Position numbers and translations under genes: made by a program. The notes beneath the pieces are model-generated. The model worked only from the letters and a program-made list of their open reading frames with translations, ran no database searches and was not told the origin of the DNA. Below are positions 1 to 9,960 of a stretch of DNA of 64,000 nucleotides, piece by piece (position 1 is the first letter of the stretch; each line of letters begins with the position of its first letter). The DNA is from Chitinophagaceae bacterium (GTDB lineage Bacteria > Bacteroidota > Bacteroidia > Chitinophagales > Chitinophagaceae), in assembly GCA_016713085.1 (NCBI GenBank), contig JADJPV010000002.1, positions 1,240,001-1,304,000 on the forward strand, given 5' to 3'.

Positions 1-230
1 GGCGTTGCAGCTGCATCACCGAAATAAACATCATAAGTGGTTCCTCCTTCTCCATTAGGAGTAATGGTTACCAACCCGGTATTATCCTGTGTAATGTCGA
101 ACATGGCCGAAAGCTTATCTGGCAGTGCGGCATTTTCTCCAAAGGCGATATCATCGTTTACTGTCTTTTTACATCCTGTTATAACAAGAAGTAAAAACAA
201 CAGGCTGAATAAATATTTTGATGTATACAT
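1..230 (-). CDS. N-terminal part of a surface lipoprotein downstream of SusCD (cut by left edge)
   Basis: Only about the first 76 residues are in the window. The ATG is at 228-230 and is followed by a clear lipoprotein signal: a hydrophobic stretch (YLFSLLFLLLVITG) ending in Cys-Lys-Lys. The mature part (TVNDDIAFGENAALPDKLS…) continues into ITPNGEGGTTYDVYFGDAA, which resembles the start of PKD-like or SusE/F-type glycan-binding proteins encoded right after susD in Bacteroidota. It lies 24 bases beyond the SusD stop on the same strand, so it is probably the third gene of this locus and probably an outer-membrane glycan-binding or glycoside hydrolase lipoprotein. Signal and position are seen; the function is inferred from position and the short visible part. 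Confidence 0.7.
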   Translation of the reverse strand, partial: MYTSKYLFSLLFLLLVITGCKKTVNDDIAFGENAALPDKLSAMFDITQDNTGLVTITPNGEGGTTYDVYFGDAAAT

Positions 231-254
231 AACTATCTTTTTAATGTTGATTGA

Positions 255-1760
255 TTAATAGCCGGTATTTTGTGTTAAACCGGAAATATTTATTTCCAGT
301 TGCGGAATCGGGAACACTTCATGTTTACCTGCTGTAAAACCGGTGATTTTTCCTGCAGCCTGTCCTGTTCTAACAAGGTCAAAGAAACGCTCTCCTTCCA
401 TTGCAAGTTCAAGTCTGCGTTCATCAAGTATTGCCTGGTATAAAGCAGTACCTGTTGATGTAATATCATGCAGATTATCACCGAAAGCACGGCGACGAAC
501 CAGGTTCAGATAGGTTTGTGCTTTTGTTGTATTTGGAGCTGTTGCTTTGCTGTTTGCTTCTGCTGCCATTAACAAAACATCAGCATAACGGATTGTTCTG
601 AAATTATTCAGGAAGTTCAATTCAATCTGTCCGGATGTTTCACCTTTTCTTGGCAGATACTTCTGATTATACAAACCGGTATTTTTATAAGGAGCTACCT
701 GGTAAGTAATATTGAAAGAAGGGTTTGAGGTTTTATAAGCTTCAATATCAAGTACTGTTGCTGATTTTCGTTGATCACCGGCAGTATATGCAGCTGCTAA
801 ATTTTGGGTTGGTAAATTTGTACTCCAGCCTGCTGCATATGGCATAGCAGCAGTACCATTTAAACCTCTGATGCCACATTGTTGAACTGAAAGATTTCCC
901 TGTCCTCTTGTAACACCTCCCCAATTATAATAAGGAGAAGTATTGGAATACTGAATTTCAAATACAGACTCAGGACCATTTTCACCGGCAGCTAAAAACA
1001 TTGAACTAAAGTTTGTGACGAGGCTGAATGCATTGGCTGTAATTACACTTTCCAATACAGTTGCGGCAGCATCAAACTTATTCTGATACAAATAAACTTT
1101 ACCCAATAAAGCCTGCGCAGCATATTTTGTGATGCGTCCCTTTTGTGTTTGTATTGCCGGTAAAACAGTAATTGCAGCAGTTAAATCTGCTTCAATTTGT
1201 TTGTACACATCAGCCTTCGGCGCCCTTGTTAAGGACTTTGAATCTGTTAGTCCAAGGCGTTTGTCTGTAAACAATGGAACATCGCCAAAGAACTTAACTA
1301 AAGTGAAATAATAGTAAGCTCTCAAAAAATAAACTTCACCATACAATGCATCTTTACCTGCAAAGTCAACAGTTTCACCGGCAAGATTTGCGGCTTTATA
1401 CTGATGCATGTAATTGGCACGGTTAATTCCTTCGTATGCGGCCTGCCATATTTCAGTCAGGGTTGAGTTAACAGAAGTGTGTGTATAATCATCGATCTGT
1501 TGCAGAGACAATACATCTGATGCATTTTCGCCACCGCTAACAGCATTGTCAGATGCAATATCACCAACAGGTACTGTTTGATTCAGCCATTGTATGGGAG
1601 TGTACACACTGATTGCCATTGTACGGTAATCAGTCTCTGATTTCAAATAATCAAGTTCTGTAATCCTGAAATCCTCATGTGGATTATAATCCACCCATTT
1701 TTTGCACGAAGCAAGCATGGTTACGATCAGTACCAGGCTTATTATAGTTATTTTCTTCAT
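255..1760 (-). CDS. SusD/RagB-family outer-membrane glycan-binding lipoprotein
   Basis: SusD-type surface lipoprotein that caps a SusC TonB-dependent channel and delivers oligosaccharide to it. I place the start at the ATG at 1758-1760 (MKKITIISLVLIVTMLASCKK), which gives a normal lipobox ending in Cys; the longer reading to 1802 would overlap the SusC end and spoil the signal. About 501 residues, normal for the family. Typical SusD signatures are visible: an N-terminal helical TPR-like part (YFLRAYYYFTLVKFFGDVPL), a mid-protein ALLGKVYLYQNKFDAA repeat, and the C-terminal RRLELAMEGERFFDLVRTG followed by HEVFPIPQLEINISGLTQN. It starts 25 bases after the SusC stop, so the pair is almost certainly co-transcribed. 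The substrate cannot be read from the sequence. Confidence 0.95.
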   Translation of the reverse strand: MKKITIISLVLIVTMLASCKKWVDYNPHEDFRITELDYLKSETDYRTMAISVYTPIQWLNQTVPVGDIASDNAVSGGENASDVLSLQQIDDYTHTSVNSTLTEIWQAAYEGINRANYMHQYKAANLAGETVDFAGKDALYGEVYFLRAYYYFTLVKFFGDVPLFTDKRLGLTDSKSLTRAPKADVYKQIEADLTAAITVLPAIQTQKGRITKYAAQALLGKVYLYQNKFDAAATVLESVITANAFSLVTNFSSMFLAAGENGPESVFEIQYSNTSPYYNWGGVTRGQGNLSVQQCGIRGLNGTAAMPYAAGWSTNLPTQNLAAAYTAGDQRKSATVLDIEAYKTSNPSFNITYQVAPYKNTGLYNQKYLPRKGETSGQIELNFLNNFRTIRYADVLLMAAEANSKATAPNTTKAQTYLNLVRRRAFGDNLHDITSTGTALYQAILDERRLELAMEGERFFDLVRTGQAAGKITGFTAGKHEVFPIPQLEINISGLTQNTGY

Positions 1761-1785
1761 TGTAATATTTTTTTTGATTGGAGTG

Positions 1786-4700
1786 TTAAAGTTTAATGTC
1801 AAGACCTACAGAATAAATCCTTGCCTGAGGATATGCACCACGATCAACACCTGAATTTAAAATACCACCGGATATTTCAGGATCAAATCCTGTGTACTTG
1901 GTAAAGGTGAATGCATTTTTTACCTGTACATAAACTCTCAGTTTACTGAAGATATTTTTTGTAACAGATGCTGGTAATGTGTAACCTAACTGCAGGTTTT
2001 TAATTTTGATAAATGAACCATCTTCAACATACCTGTCTGATACACGGATATTACTGTTGGCATCAGTAAAGGAATATCTTGGAGTTCTTGCATCATTGGT
2101 TGAACCTTCCCCAGTCCACCTGCCCAGTACAGAACGGAACTTGTTGCTGTAGTTAGCATTTCTTTCATACGCACTGTAGATATCATTTCCTTTCGATACA
2201 TAAGTAAAGGCGTTGAAATCAAAGTTTTTATACTCCAGGTTCAGACTCCATCCAATAGTGAAATCAGGGAATGGATCTCCAATCTTTGTTTGATCCAGTG
2301 CGTTTATAACTCCGTCGTTATTTACATCCACAAAACGGATATCACCGGGTTGGGCACCTGTTTGTGTTGCACCTTTGGTAAGATCTCCCGCATTTTGAAA
2401 TAAGCCATCTGTTTTATATCCATAAAAATAACCGGGTGTAAAGCCTTTTTCAAAAACAGTTACTGTTTGTGACTGGCCATTAAAATACCCACCACCGTAA
2501 ATTTTTGCAGTACCATCGCTGTTTGTTGCGGTTACTTCATTTTTTGAAGTGGTGAATGTAAGACCTGTAGTCAGTCTGAAATCTTTCCCGATTACTTCAG
2601 TATAATTCAGGGAGAGATCAACACCACTGCTTTTTGTTGAACCGATATTGGCAGTAGGAATAGGAACTGTACCAAGATATAAAGAAGCAGAAGGTGTAAA
2701 TAACAAACCATCCACTTTCTTCTGGAAGTAATCAGCTGATATAGAAAATTTCTTCTTATAGAAGGTCATATCAAAACCGGCATTTGCCTGCAATTGTTTC
2801 TCCCAACGCAAAGCATTGTTGGCAGCAGACCCTACTGTAGAGCCCGGATAAAATACATCACTAAATGTGTAACCATTACTGTTGGCAGTTGAACCATAGC
2901 TTGGTCCGCCGGTAACAATACCTACATATTGAGGATCTACATTTTCATTACCGATTGATCCATAGCTTCCCCTGATTTTTAAGTAATCAATAAAATCAGA
3001 ATGGAAGAAATCTTCATTGGAAGCTACCCAGCCCAATGAACCGGAAAAGAAGTTGGCAAATTTATTATCTGTACCAAACGCATAAGAACCATCACGGCGT
3101 GCAGTAAAAGATGCTAAATACTTCTCCTTGTAATCATAATTGATACGGCCGAAATAAGAAAGATTCCTTCTGAAATACTGGTAATAGTAACCGGTAAGTG
3201 CATTGGTATTGGTTGCAGTGTTGTTTCCAACTGCTGCAGTAAAATCAGCAAATTCCCATGAGTTAAAAGGAACATCCTGCCTGGTTGCACCGGCTGCATT
3301 TCCTGAAGTTCTCGCCATTGAAAAACCAAGAACTGTTTCAAAATTATGATGTTCTTTAATTCTGAAATTATAATTGGCGAAAGTTTCCCAGGTATAATTA
3401 AAGTTGCTCACTTTGTCATGTGAAACACTATTGTGCTTGCCGACAACAGCAGAACCATCAGCATTCATTGAATTCTCAACATTTAAAGGACCATAAAATA
3501 CACTTGGTGTAAAGCTCTTGGAATTACCGTCATACTTTGTATATCCAAAACGTGTAGTGAGTTTGAGATTTTTCAGTACATCATACTGCAGTTCAAACTT
3601 GCCGTACAGTTTTGTACAGATGTTTTTATTATACGTGTTATCCAGCTTTGTAAGCGGATTAAATATTTCTGATAACAACAGGTTACTGTATCCATATTTA
3701 CCTACAGTATTTGGTGTTGTGTTATAAACAGGTACAGTAGGATCAAAATTCAATGCACTGCCAATAACGCTGTTAAATGAATTTTCCTGAATACCTTTTG
3801 AATTAAGGATAACCCCGGTAGTATTGACAATGAATTTTAATTTACGGGAAAGATCGAAATTCAGGTTGGCAGTAAAGTTTCCCCTGTCGAATTTAGATTT
3901 ATCATTTCCTCCTACAATTCCTCCCTGGTTCAAGTAACCACCTGAAAGGAAATAAGACATTCTATCGCCACCACCACGGGCAGTAATATTATGTGATTGC
4001 AGTGTTGCCTTCTTGAAAATTTGTTTCTGCCAGTCAACACCAACTCCCAAAACAGATAAATCAGGGAAAATAACATTTCCACCTGCTACAGTACTTCCTT
4101 CATTAATAATGGCTCCATATTCAGTAGCATTTAATACACCAATGGTGTTCATTACTTCCTGCACACCATAATTACTGCTGATGGTAATTTCTGTTTTTTG
4201 ATTCTTTCTACCCGACTTGGTTGTTACAACTATAACACCATTTCCACCTTTCACACCATAAATGGCGGTTGTTGCAGCATCCTTTAAAACGCTGATTGAC
4301 TCGATATCGGAAGCATTAATAGAATTAAAATCAGTGAGTGTTTGAGGAACACCATCTATAATTACAACCGGATCAGTTCCTGAAAAAGAAGGAATACCCC
4401 TGATCAGAACAGTAGGTTTTGAACCGGGTGAACCGCTTTGAATCACATTTACACCGGAAGCCTTGCCCTGTAACACTTCTTCAACACGTACAGGCCGTAA
4501 CTTTTCAATTTCAGCACTCTTTATTGTTGAAATGGCACCGGATACTTTCGTTACCCTTGAGTACCATAACCAACAACCACTACTTCTGCTAATTTGGAAA
4601 CAGCTTCAGTAAGAGTAATTTCCAAAGGACCATTTGTAATAGCCACTTCTTTTGATTCGAAGCCAACGGACGTAATTACTAAGGTTTTTGCTGTTGAAGG

Positions 4701-4895
4701 AACCGATATTGTAAAATCGCCCTTTTCATTTGTAGTTGTACCAATTGTTGAATTCTTTACAACTACGGAGGCTTTGGAAACCCCTTCTCCTTTTTCACCG
4801 GTTACTTTACCGGTAACGGTTTTGTTTTGTGCCCAACTTATGTTTGTGGCAAACAATAAGAGAATAAAGAACATTCCCTGAATGACTTTTTTCAT
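1786..4895 (-). pseudogene. SusC/RagA-family TonB-dependent outer-membrane transporter, split by one frameshift
   Basis: SusC-type transporter that imports glycan fragments across the outer membrane using TonB energy. The ATG at 4893-4895 starts MKKVIQGMFFILLLFATNISWAQ, a signal peptide, followed by a carboxypeptidase-regulatory-like domain (VTGKVTGEKGEGV…) and the TonB-box-like EVVVVGYGTQ. There the frame meets a stop at 4551-4553. The other frame continues VTKVSGAISTIKSAEIEKL into the plug (LQGKASGVNV, IRGIPSFSG, VLKDAATTAIYG) and the beta-barrel, ending YSVGLDIKL. Adding one base in the run at 4554-4558 restores a product of about 1037 residues, normal length. It heads the susCD pair and is divergent from the Y_Y_Y regulator. 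A base-calling error is as likely as a true inactivating mutation. Confidence 0.9.
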
Positions 4896-4938
4896 ACGCA
4901 AGTTTTTTGTTTAGTTTTAATCAATATCAATCGAGGGG

Positions 4939-4967
4939 TAAAATTATGTCAAACAAAAATTTGCAAA
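4939..4967 (-). promoter_or_regulatory. Candidate Bacteroidota-type promoter of the susCD locus
   Basis: Reading the minus strand, TTTG (complement of 4964-4967) is followed 17 bases later by TAATTTTA (complement of 4939-4946). This resembles the Bacteroidota sigma-ABfr pattern of TTTG near -33 and TAnnTTTG near -7, with one mismatch in the second box. It lies about 45-70 bases upstream of the SusC ATG. This is a pattern match only and the region is AT-rich, so confidence is modest. Confidence 0.35.
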
Positions 4968-4977
4968 GGCATTCTCC

Positions 4978-5051
4978 ACTACATCTCCACTACATCACTA
5001 TTGTTCAACTATATGATTATCAATAGTTTTAAATTTCATCTTTACTACATC
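4978..5051. promoter_or_regulatory. Three phased ACTACATC direct repeats in a divergent promoter region
   Basis: Copies of ACTACATC start at 4978, 4989 and 5044. The first two belong to an 11-base tandem repeat (CTCCACTACAT twice, 4974-4995). The second and third share the longer ACTACATCACT. The spacings are 11 and 55 bases, both multiples of 11. The repeats lie between the divergent SusC gene and the Y_Y_Y/LuxR-type regulator gene, where a regulator controlling both would bind. Repeats and spacing are seen; the operator role is inferred. Confidence 0.5.
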
Positions 5052-5074
5052 ACTTATCTTTTTATCTTTATTTC

Positions 5075-7975
5075 ATGAAATTGCTTGCTCCCTTTCTTTT
5101 GGTTGTACTATTTGGAAATTTATCTGTTGCACAGAATACGATAGGGCTGCCGCAAATAGTAAATTATAAGAACACAGACTTTCATGCAGGCACCCAAACC
5201 TGGGATATTAAGCAGGACAAATGGGGTCGCATGTACTTTGCCAATAACGAGGGACTTGTAACATTTGATGGTGCTTACTGGAAGGTTTACCCCCAACCCA
5301 ACAAAACGATATTACGGTCAATAGCCCTAGTTGGAAACCGGGTGTATGCAGGTGGTCAGGATGAGATTGGCTACTATTCACCCGATGAAAATGGCACCCT
5401 TCTATACACATCCTTGAAAAAACTGATTCCGGACTCTCAAAATAAGTTTGAAGACAGATGGGACATAGAGGTATATAAGGAATCTGGTTTTTGTCGCACC
5501 AGGGATCGGATTTGTCAGCTGAAGAATGAAACCATGCAGGTTCACCCCGCTATTAACGGCTGGCAGAGTATAAAAGTAGCCGGCAATAAACTGATTGCAC
5601 AGGACCTTAAAAAAGGACTTTTCCAGTTTATTAATAATCAATGGCAACCCCTTTCAACCGCTAACCCGTTCCCGGATATTTATATTACCGGAATAGCTGC
5701 ATTGGGTAATGACAGCCTGCTCATCAGTTCTCTCCTCAATGGCTTATATGTTTTTTACAACGGCATCTTAACCCAAAAGAGTACAGCAGCCGATAACAAT
5801 TTTCTTAAAAGCCAGATCTATTCTTTCGAAAAAATCAACAGTACAGAATTTGTGACGGGCACTACATCTGAAGGCTGCTTAATTATTAATTCTGCCGGGC
5901 AAATTGTTCAGCAAATCGGGCGGCCTGAAGGTCTTCAAAACAATACAGTACTCAGTATATTTCTTGATAAAGACAATAACTTATGGACCGGATTAAACAA
6001 CGGAATCAGTTTTATTGCCTACAACTCTGCCATTAAATACATTAAACCGAGTAAAAGCAATGAACAATCAGGGTATACTTCCTATGTTTTTAATAACCGC
6101 CTTTACATTGGCACTTCCGATGGGGCTTATTCTGCTCCCATTGCAAACTCAAATAAGGATCTGAGCTTTGCTAAAGGGAATTTTGAACTGATCAACAACA
6201 GTAACGGGCAGGTATGGCGGCTTGATGAAGTAAATAAACAGTTGTTCATGGGCCATCACAACGGCTCGTATTTAATCAGTAATAACCAGGCATTGCAATT
6301 GACGCATGATGGTGGTGTGTGGCTGTTTGTTCCAACATCATCAATCTTCCCTGCAAAGAATGTTCTTTCAGGAACATATTTCGGTTTGACAATGTTTGAA
6401 TTTGCAGAAACAAAATTCATGAAAGGGAAAAACTGAGTGGCTTAAATGAATCGCTGCGCTTTCTTGCAATTGATAATAATAACGAAATATGGGCGTCGCA
6501 TCCGTACAGGGGCATTTATAAAATACAATTATCAAAAGATAATAAATCATATACTGCCCGGTTGTTTACAGATAAAGATGGATTACCATCAACTTTCAGA
6601 AACAATGTTTTCCGGATAAAAAACAGGGTTGTGTTTGCTACTGAAAAAGGTGTTTATGAATACGATCCGCCAACAGAAAAATTCATTGCTTCTCCCCTGT
6701 TATACAAGGTATTTGCAAATACAGGTGTTCAATATCTGAATGAAGATGCTGATGGAAATATTTGGTTTTGCAGTGGAAAAAAATTGGTGTTGCCCGTTTC
6801 ACCGGTACAGAAAACAGCCCTGTATTGACTTATTTCCCTGAACTCACAGGGAAAGTTTTAGCCGGCTTTGAAAATATATACCCATACAGTAAAGAAAATG
6901 TTTTTATTGCATCTGAAAATGGAATACTTCACCTTAACTATGAAAAGTACATCGGCAGAAACCCGACTTTGCAAATCTTACTGACACAGGTAAAAATTAT
7001 CGGAAAAAATGACAGTGTAATTTTTGGTGGCCACTTTCCATTAAACGATGTGTTGAAAAACATTCAAGCCAAATCATCCGTTTTACACTTTCCTATAGAC
7101 TATAATTCCTTTCACTTTGAATTCAGTTCACCTGCTTTCAGCCTGCAAAACAATATTGAATACAGTTATCAGCTGGAAGGGTATGAAAGCAAATGGTCGG
7201 CCTGGACATTGAAAACTGAAAAGATTATACCAACCTGCCGAATGGAGCCTATACGTTTAAAGTAAAAGCACATGATAATCTCGGCAATGAATCTGAACCT
7301 GTAAGTTATAGTTTTGTTGTAAAGCCTGCCTGGTATAAAACAATCTGGGCATACCTGTTATATACAGCTCTCTTTGTTTTCGGTTTATATATAGTTGATA
7401 AATTGCAAAAAAGAAAGTTCTACCATCAGCAGCTTAAATATGAAGAGGAGCAGAAAAAGCTTAAGTACATTCACCAGTTAGAAGTAGAGAAAAATGAAAA
7501 AGAAATTATTCAGCTTCAAATTGAAAAACTATCTAACGAGGTTACTTATAAAAACAAAGAGCTTGCCGATGCAAGCATGCATTTAGTTGAAAGAAGCGAT
7601 GCGCTCATAAAAGTGAAAGATGAATTACAGCAGCTGTATAAAAAAACAGGCGGCAATCATGATGTAAAAAAAGCAATTCAGCTTGTTCATGATATTGAAA
7701 AAAACAATTCAAATTGGGAACAGTTTGCCACACATTTCAATGAAATCAACAATGACTTTCTGAAAAAATTAAAGTTGAAATTCCCCAGCTTAACCAACAC
7801 TGATTTAAAGCTGTGTGCTTACCTGCAGTTAAAACTATCTTCCAAGGAAATTGCCCAGCTTATGAATATTTCTGTACGGGGTGTTGAAATCAGCCGTTAC
7901 CGCCTCAGAAAGAAATTACAATTACCAACAGAACAAACTCTGAATGATTTTCTGAATGAAATACATTTGAATTGA
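5075..7975 (+). pseudogene. Y_Y_Y-domain sensor with LuxR-type DNA-binding domain, broken by three one-base deletions
   Basis: Predicted membrane-anchored one-component regulator, about 967 residues if repaired. Order: signal peptide (MKLLAPFLLVVLFGNLSVAQ), ligand-binding beta-propeller repeats (DIKQDKWGRMYFANNEGLV, DKDNNLWTGLNNGISF, DADGNIWF), a Y_Y_Y domain (YSYQLEGYESKWSAW … YTNLPNGAYTFKVKAHD), one transmembrane helix (YKTIWAYLLYTALFVFGLYIV), a long coiled coil (EEEQKKLKYIHQLEVEKNEKE) and a C-terminal LuxR-like helix-turn-helix (LSSKEIAQLMNISVRGVEIS). No histidine kinase or receiver domain is visible. The frame breaks in A-rich runs near 6429-6433, 6777-6783 and 7224-7227; adding one A at each joins the parts smoothly. 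It is divergent from susCD and probably controls it. Three similar lesions in one gene suggest sequencing error. Confidence 0.88.
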
Positions 7976-7991
7976 CTTATTCTGTTACTGC

Positions 7992-8780
7992 TTATGCATT
8001 TGCCATAGCACGATCAAGGTGAACATATCCGCCATCAACATAAATCAATTGACCTGTTGTGTGGCTTGATACCGGTGACAACAAGAATACAGTCATGTTG
8101 GCAATTTCCTCTGCAGTGGTAAACCGCTGTTCAAATGGAATTTTAGAAGTGATTTCTTTTAATTTCTGTTCAGGATTCGGTAGAGTCTTAATCCATTTAT
8201 CATACAATGGAGTATAACATTCAGCAACAACCAACGCATTTACACGAATAGAATATTTTGCAAGTTCCACTGCCCACTCACGGGTTAATGCATTTCTGCC
8301 ACCATTTGCTGCTGCATAAGCTGAAGTATTTCCTTGTCCTGTTTCTGCAGTTTTGGAAGTAATGTTTACAATGCTTCCTTTTGATTTTTTCAGCTCAGGC
8401 AATGCAAAATGTGCCATCAAATAATAGTGCACTACATTTCTATGCAGGCTTTCCATAAACCGTTTGTAATCGCCTGTTTCCAAACCTACTCCATCATTTA
8501 CTCCTGCATTGTTAATGAGCCCTTCAATTCTTCCGAACTTTTCAATGACAGTATTAACCGCTTTCTCACATTCTTCGGGTATTGACAGTTCTGCACACAC
8601 CTGCCATGCATTACCACCTGCTGCTTCAATTTCATCAACCACTAATTGATTATCAGTTGCACTGCGGCCAACAATAACTGGAATTGCACCTTCTTTTGCC
8701 AACACTTCAACAATCCCTTTGCCAATTCCCTTGGCACCACCGGTAACAATAACCACTTTATCCTGTAACTGGAGATTCAT
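7992..8780 (-). CDS. SDR-family dehydrogenase, probably L-fucose (deoxysugar) dehydrogenase
   Basis: Short-chain dehydrogenase/reductase of 262 residues. The glycine-rich NAD(P) motif TGGAKGIGKG is near residue 14 and NNAG near residue 90. In an oxidative L-fucose pathway the first step is oxidation of the free sugar at C1 to the lactone, and this gene sits directly after the putative lactonase (10-base gap), so L-fucose dehydrogenase is the best guess. The usual active-site Tyr-x-x-x-Lys reads Y-A-A-A-N here: the Lys position is AAT (Asn). The Ser before it is present (NITSKTAE). Last gene of the deoxysugar cluster. L-rhamnose or L-galactose dehydrogenase are alternatives. Confidence 0.8.
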   Translation of the reverse strand: MNLQLQDKVVIVTGGAKGIGKGIVEVLAKEGAIPVIVGRSATDNQLVVDEIEAAGGNAWQVCAELSIPEECEKAVNTVIEKFGRIEGLINNAGVNDGVGLETGDYKRFMESLHRNVVHYYLMAHFALPELKKSKGSIVNITSKTAETGQGNTSAYAAANGGRNALTREWAVELAKYSIRVNALVVAECYTPLYDKWIKTLPNPEQKLKEITSKIPFEQRFTTAEEIANMTVFLLSPVSSHTTGQLIYVDGGYVHLDRAMANA

Positions 8781-8790
8781 ATTCTATCAT

Positions 8791-9618
8791 TTATAAGTTA
8801 TAAAACCTGATTGCATTTTTGCTGAAAACTTTCTCCTGTTCTTCCATTGTGTATGATGCGAAATATTCTTTGATCACATTCAGCCATTTTTCGTACGATG
8901 AAGCTACCAGGCAAACCGGCCAGTCGCTGCCAAACATGATGCGGTCTGTTCCAAAACAATTCACAACTGTATCTATATAAGGAGTTAAATTTTCTTTTGA
9001 CCAGTTTTTCCAATCAGCTTCAGTTACCATACCACTCAGTTTGCAATAAACATTTTGCTGTTTACTGATTGTCTTCATGTCGGCTTTCCATTCATCAATC
9101 TTTCCATCTTTAATAGATGGCTTAGCAATATGATCAATTATAAAACGCTGATCCGGAAATTTTTTCACCAGTTGTAATGCAGCTTCAAGATGATGCGGAA
9201 AAATGAGGATATCATAAGTATACCCATACTCGTTCAGCTTGCTGATGCCATGCAGAAAACTTTCCAGCAACATAAAAGAAGGTTCTTCACCCTGCAATAC
9301 ATGTCTGAAGCCTTTCAGTTTTTTGTATTGTTTGAAATACTGTAACCATTCTTCGATCAAATTACTGCGCAGATCAACCCAACCAACCACACCTGCAATA
9401 AAATCATTTTCATCAGCCATCTTTACAAGCCATTCGGTTTCTGCTTCTGTTTGATTTGCCTGCACAGAAATACATGTTTCTATTTTTTCTGCTTTCAATA
9501 CTTCGGCAAGATCAATTGGCAGAAAATCTTTCCGTATCACAGACATATCTTCTGTTATCCAGTCATAAACAAACGGATCGTATTTCCAGAAATGCTGGTG
9601 TGTATCAATGATCTTCAT
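8791..9618 (-). CDS. Amidohydrolase-family sugar lactonase (L-fuconolactonase-like)
   Basis: Predicted to open the sugar-acid lactone made by the neighbouring dehydrogenase. About 275 residues, the usual length for the amidohydrolase-2 lactonase family. It begins MKIIDTHQHFWKYDP, where the HxH metal-site motif (HQH) is at residues 7-9. The barrel continues with DWITEDMS, GVVGWVDLRS, GFRHVLQGEE (a family hallmark), DHIAKPSI and, near the C terminus, MFGSDWPVC with the conserved Asp. I use the ATG at 9616-9618; a GTG one codon earlier also exists. Its start overlaps the stop of the mutarotase gene by one base (TGATG), indicating translational coupling. L-rhamnonolactonase is an alternative. Confidence 0.85.
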   Translation of the reverse strand: MKIIDTHQHFWKYDPFVYDWITEDMSVIRKDFLPIDLAEVLKAEKIETCISVQANQTEAETEWLVKMADENDFIAGVVGWVDLRSNLIEEWLQYFKQYKKLKGFRHVLQGEEPSFMLLESFLHGISKLNEYGYTYDILIFPHHLEAALQLVKKFPDQRFIIDHIAKPSIKDGKIDEWKADMKTISKQQNVYCKLSGMVTEADWKNWSKENLTPYIDTVVNCFGTDRIMFGSDWPVCLVASSYEKWLNVIKEYFASYTMEEQEKVFSKNAIRFYNL

Positions 9619-9956
9619 CACTGTTCTTTTAAATCAAATATTTTATTCATCAGTATCCACTTCTCGCCTTTTTTGGCAGTTGGCAAAGCCTGCTGATACT
9701 TCCACATTAATTCTTCCCATTCCTGCACTCTGGTATTCGAAGCATCCATTGCTGATTTCTGTTCAAATGAAAAATCAGCAGTGGTTTCCATAATCATGAA
9801 CAAACGGTTTTCAACCCGGTAAATTTCCATATGAATGATTCCTGCATCTTTGATGGAAGCTTTGATCTCAGGCCAGATATGTTCATGATATTGCTCGTAT
9901 TCAATAATGAGCTGCTTGTCATTTTTTAAATCAACTGCTAAACAATAGCGATGCAT
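9618..9956 (-). CDS. L-rhamnose/L-fucose mutarotase family protein (DUF718)
   Basis: Small (112 residues) dimeric alpha/beta-barrel mutarotase of the RhaM/DUF718 family, which interconverts anomers of 6-deoxy sugars. I choose the ATG at 9954-9956 because family members begin M-[HK]-RYC (MHRYCLAVDLKND); an upstream ATG at 9974 would overlap the permease gene. Family motifs are visible: YHEHIWPEIKASIKDAGI with the active-site His, the central IYRVENRLFMIME and C-terminal MNKIFDLKEQ. It lies 4 bases after the permease stop and overlaps the lactonase start by one base, so it belongs to the same transcript and would feed the correct anomer to the sugar dehydrogenase. Confidence 0.88.
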   Translation of the reverse strand: MHRYCLAVDLKNDKQLIIEYEQYHEHIWPEIKASIKDAGIIHMEIYRVENRLFMIMETTADFSFEQKSAMDASNTRVQEWEELMWKYQQALPTAKKGEKWILMNKIFDLKEQ

Positions 9957-9960
9957 AGAA

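Noticed and set aside
6429..7227. Programmed frameshifting in the Y_Y_Y regulator gene
   Set aside because: Three shifts in the same direction at plain A-rich runs without slippery-site plus stem arrangement; sequencing error explains them better.
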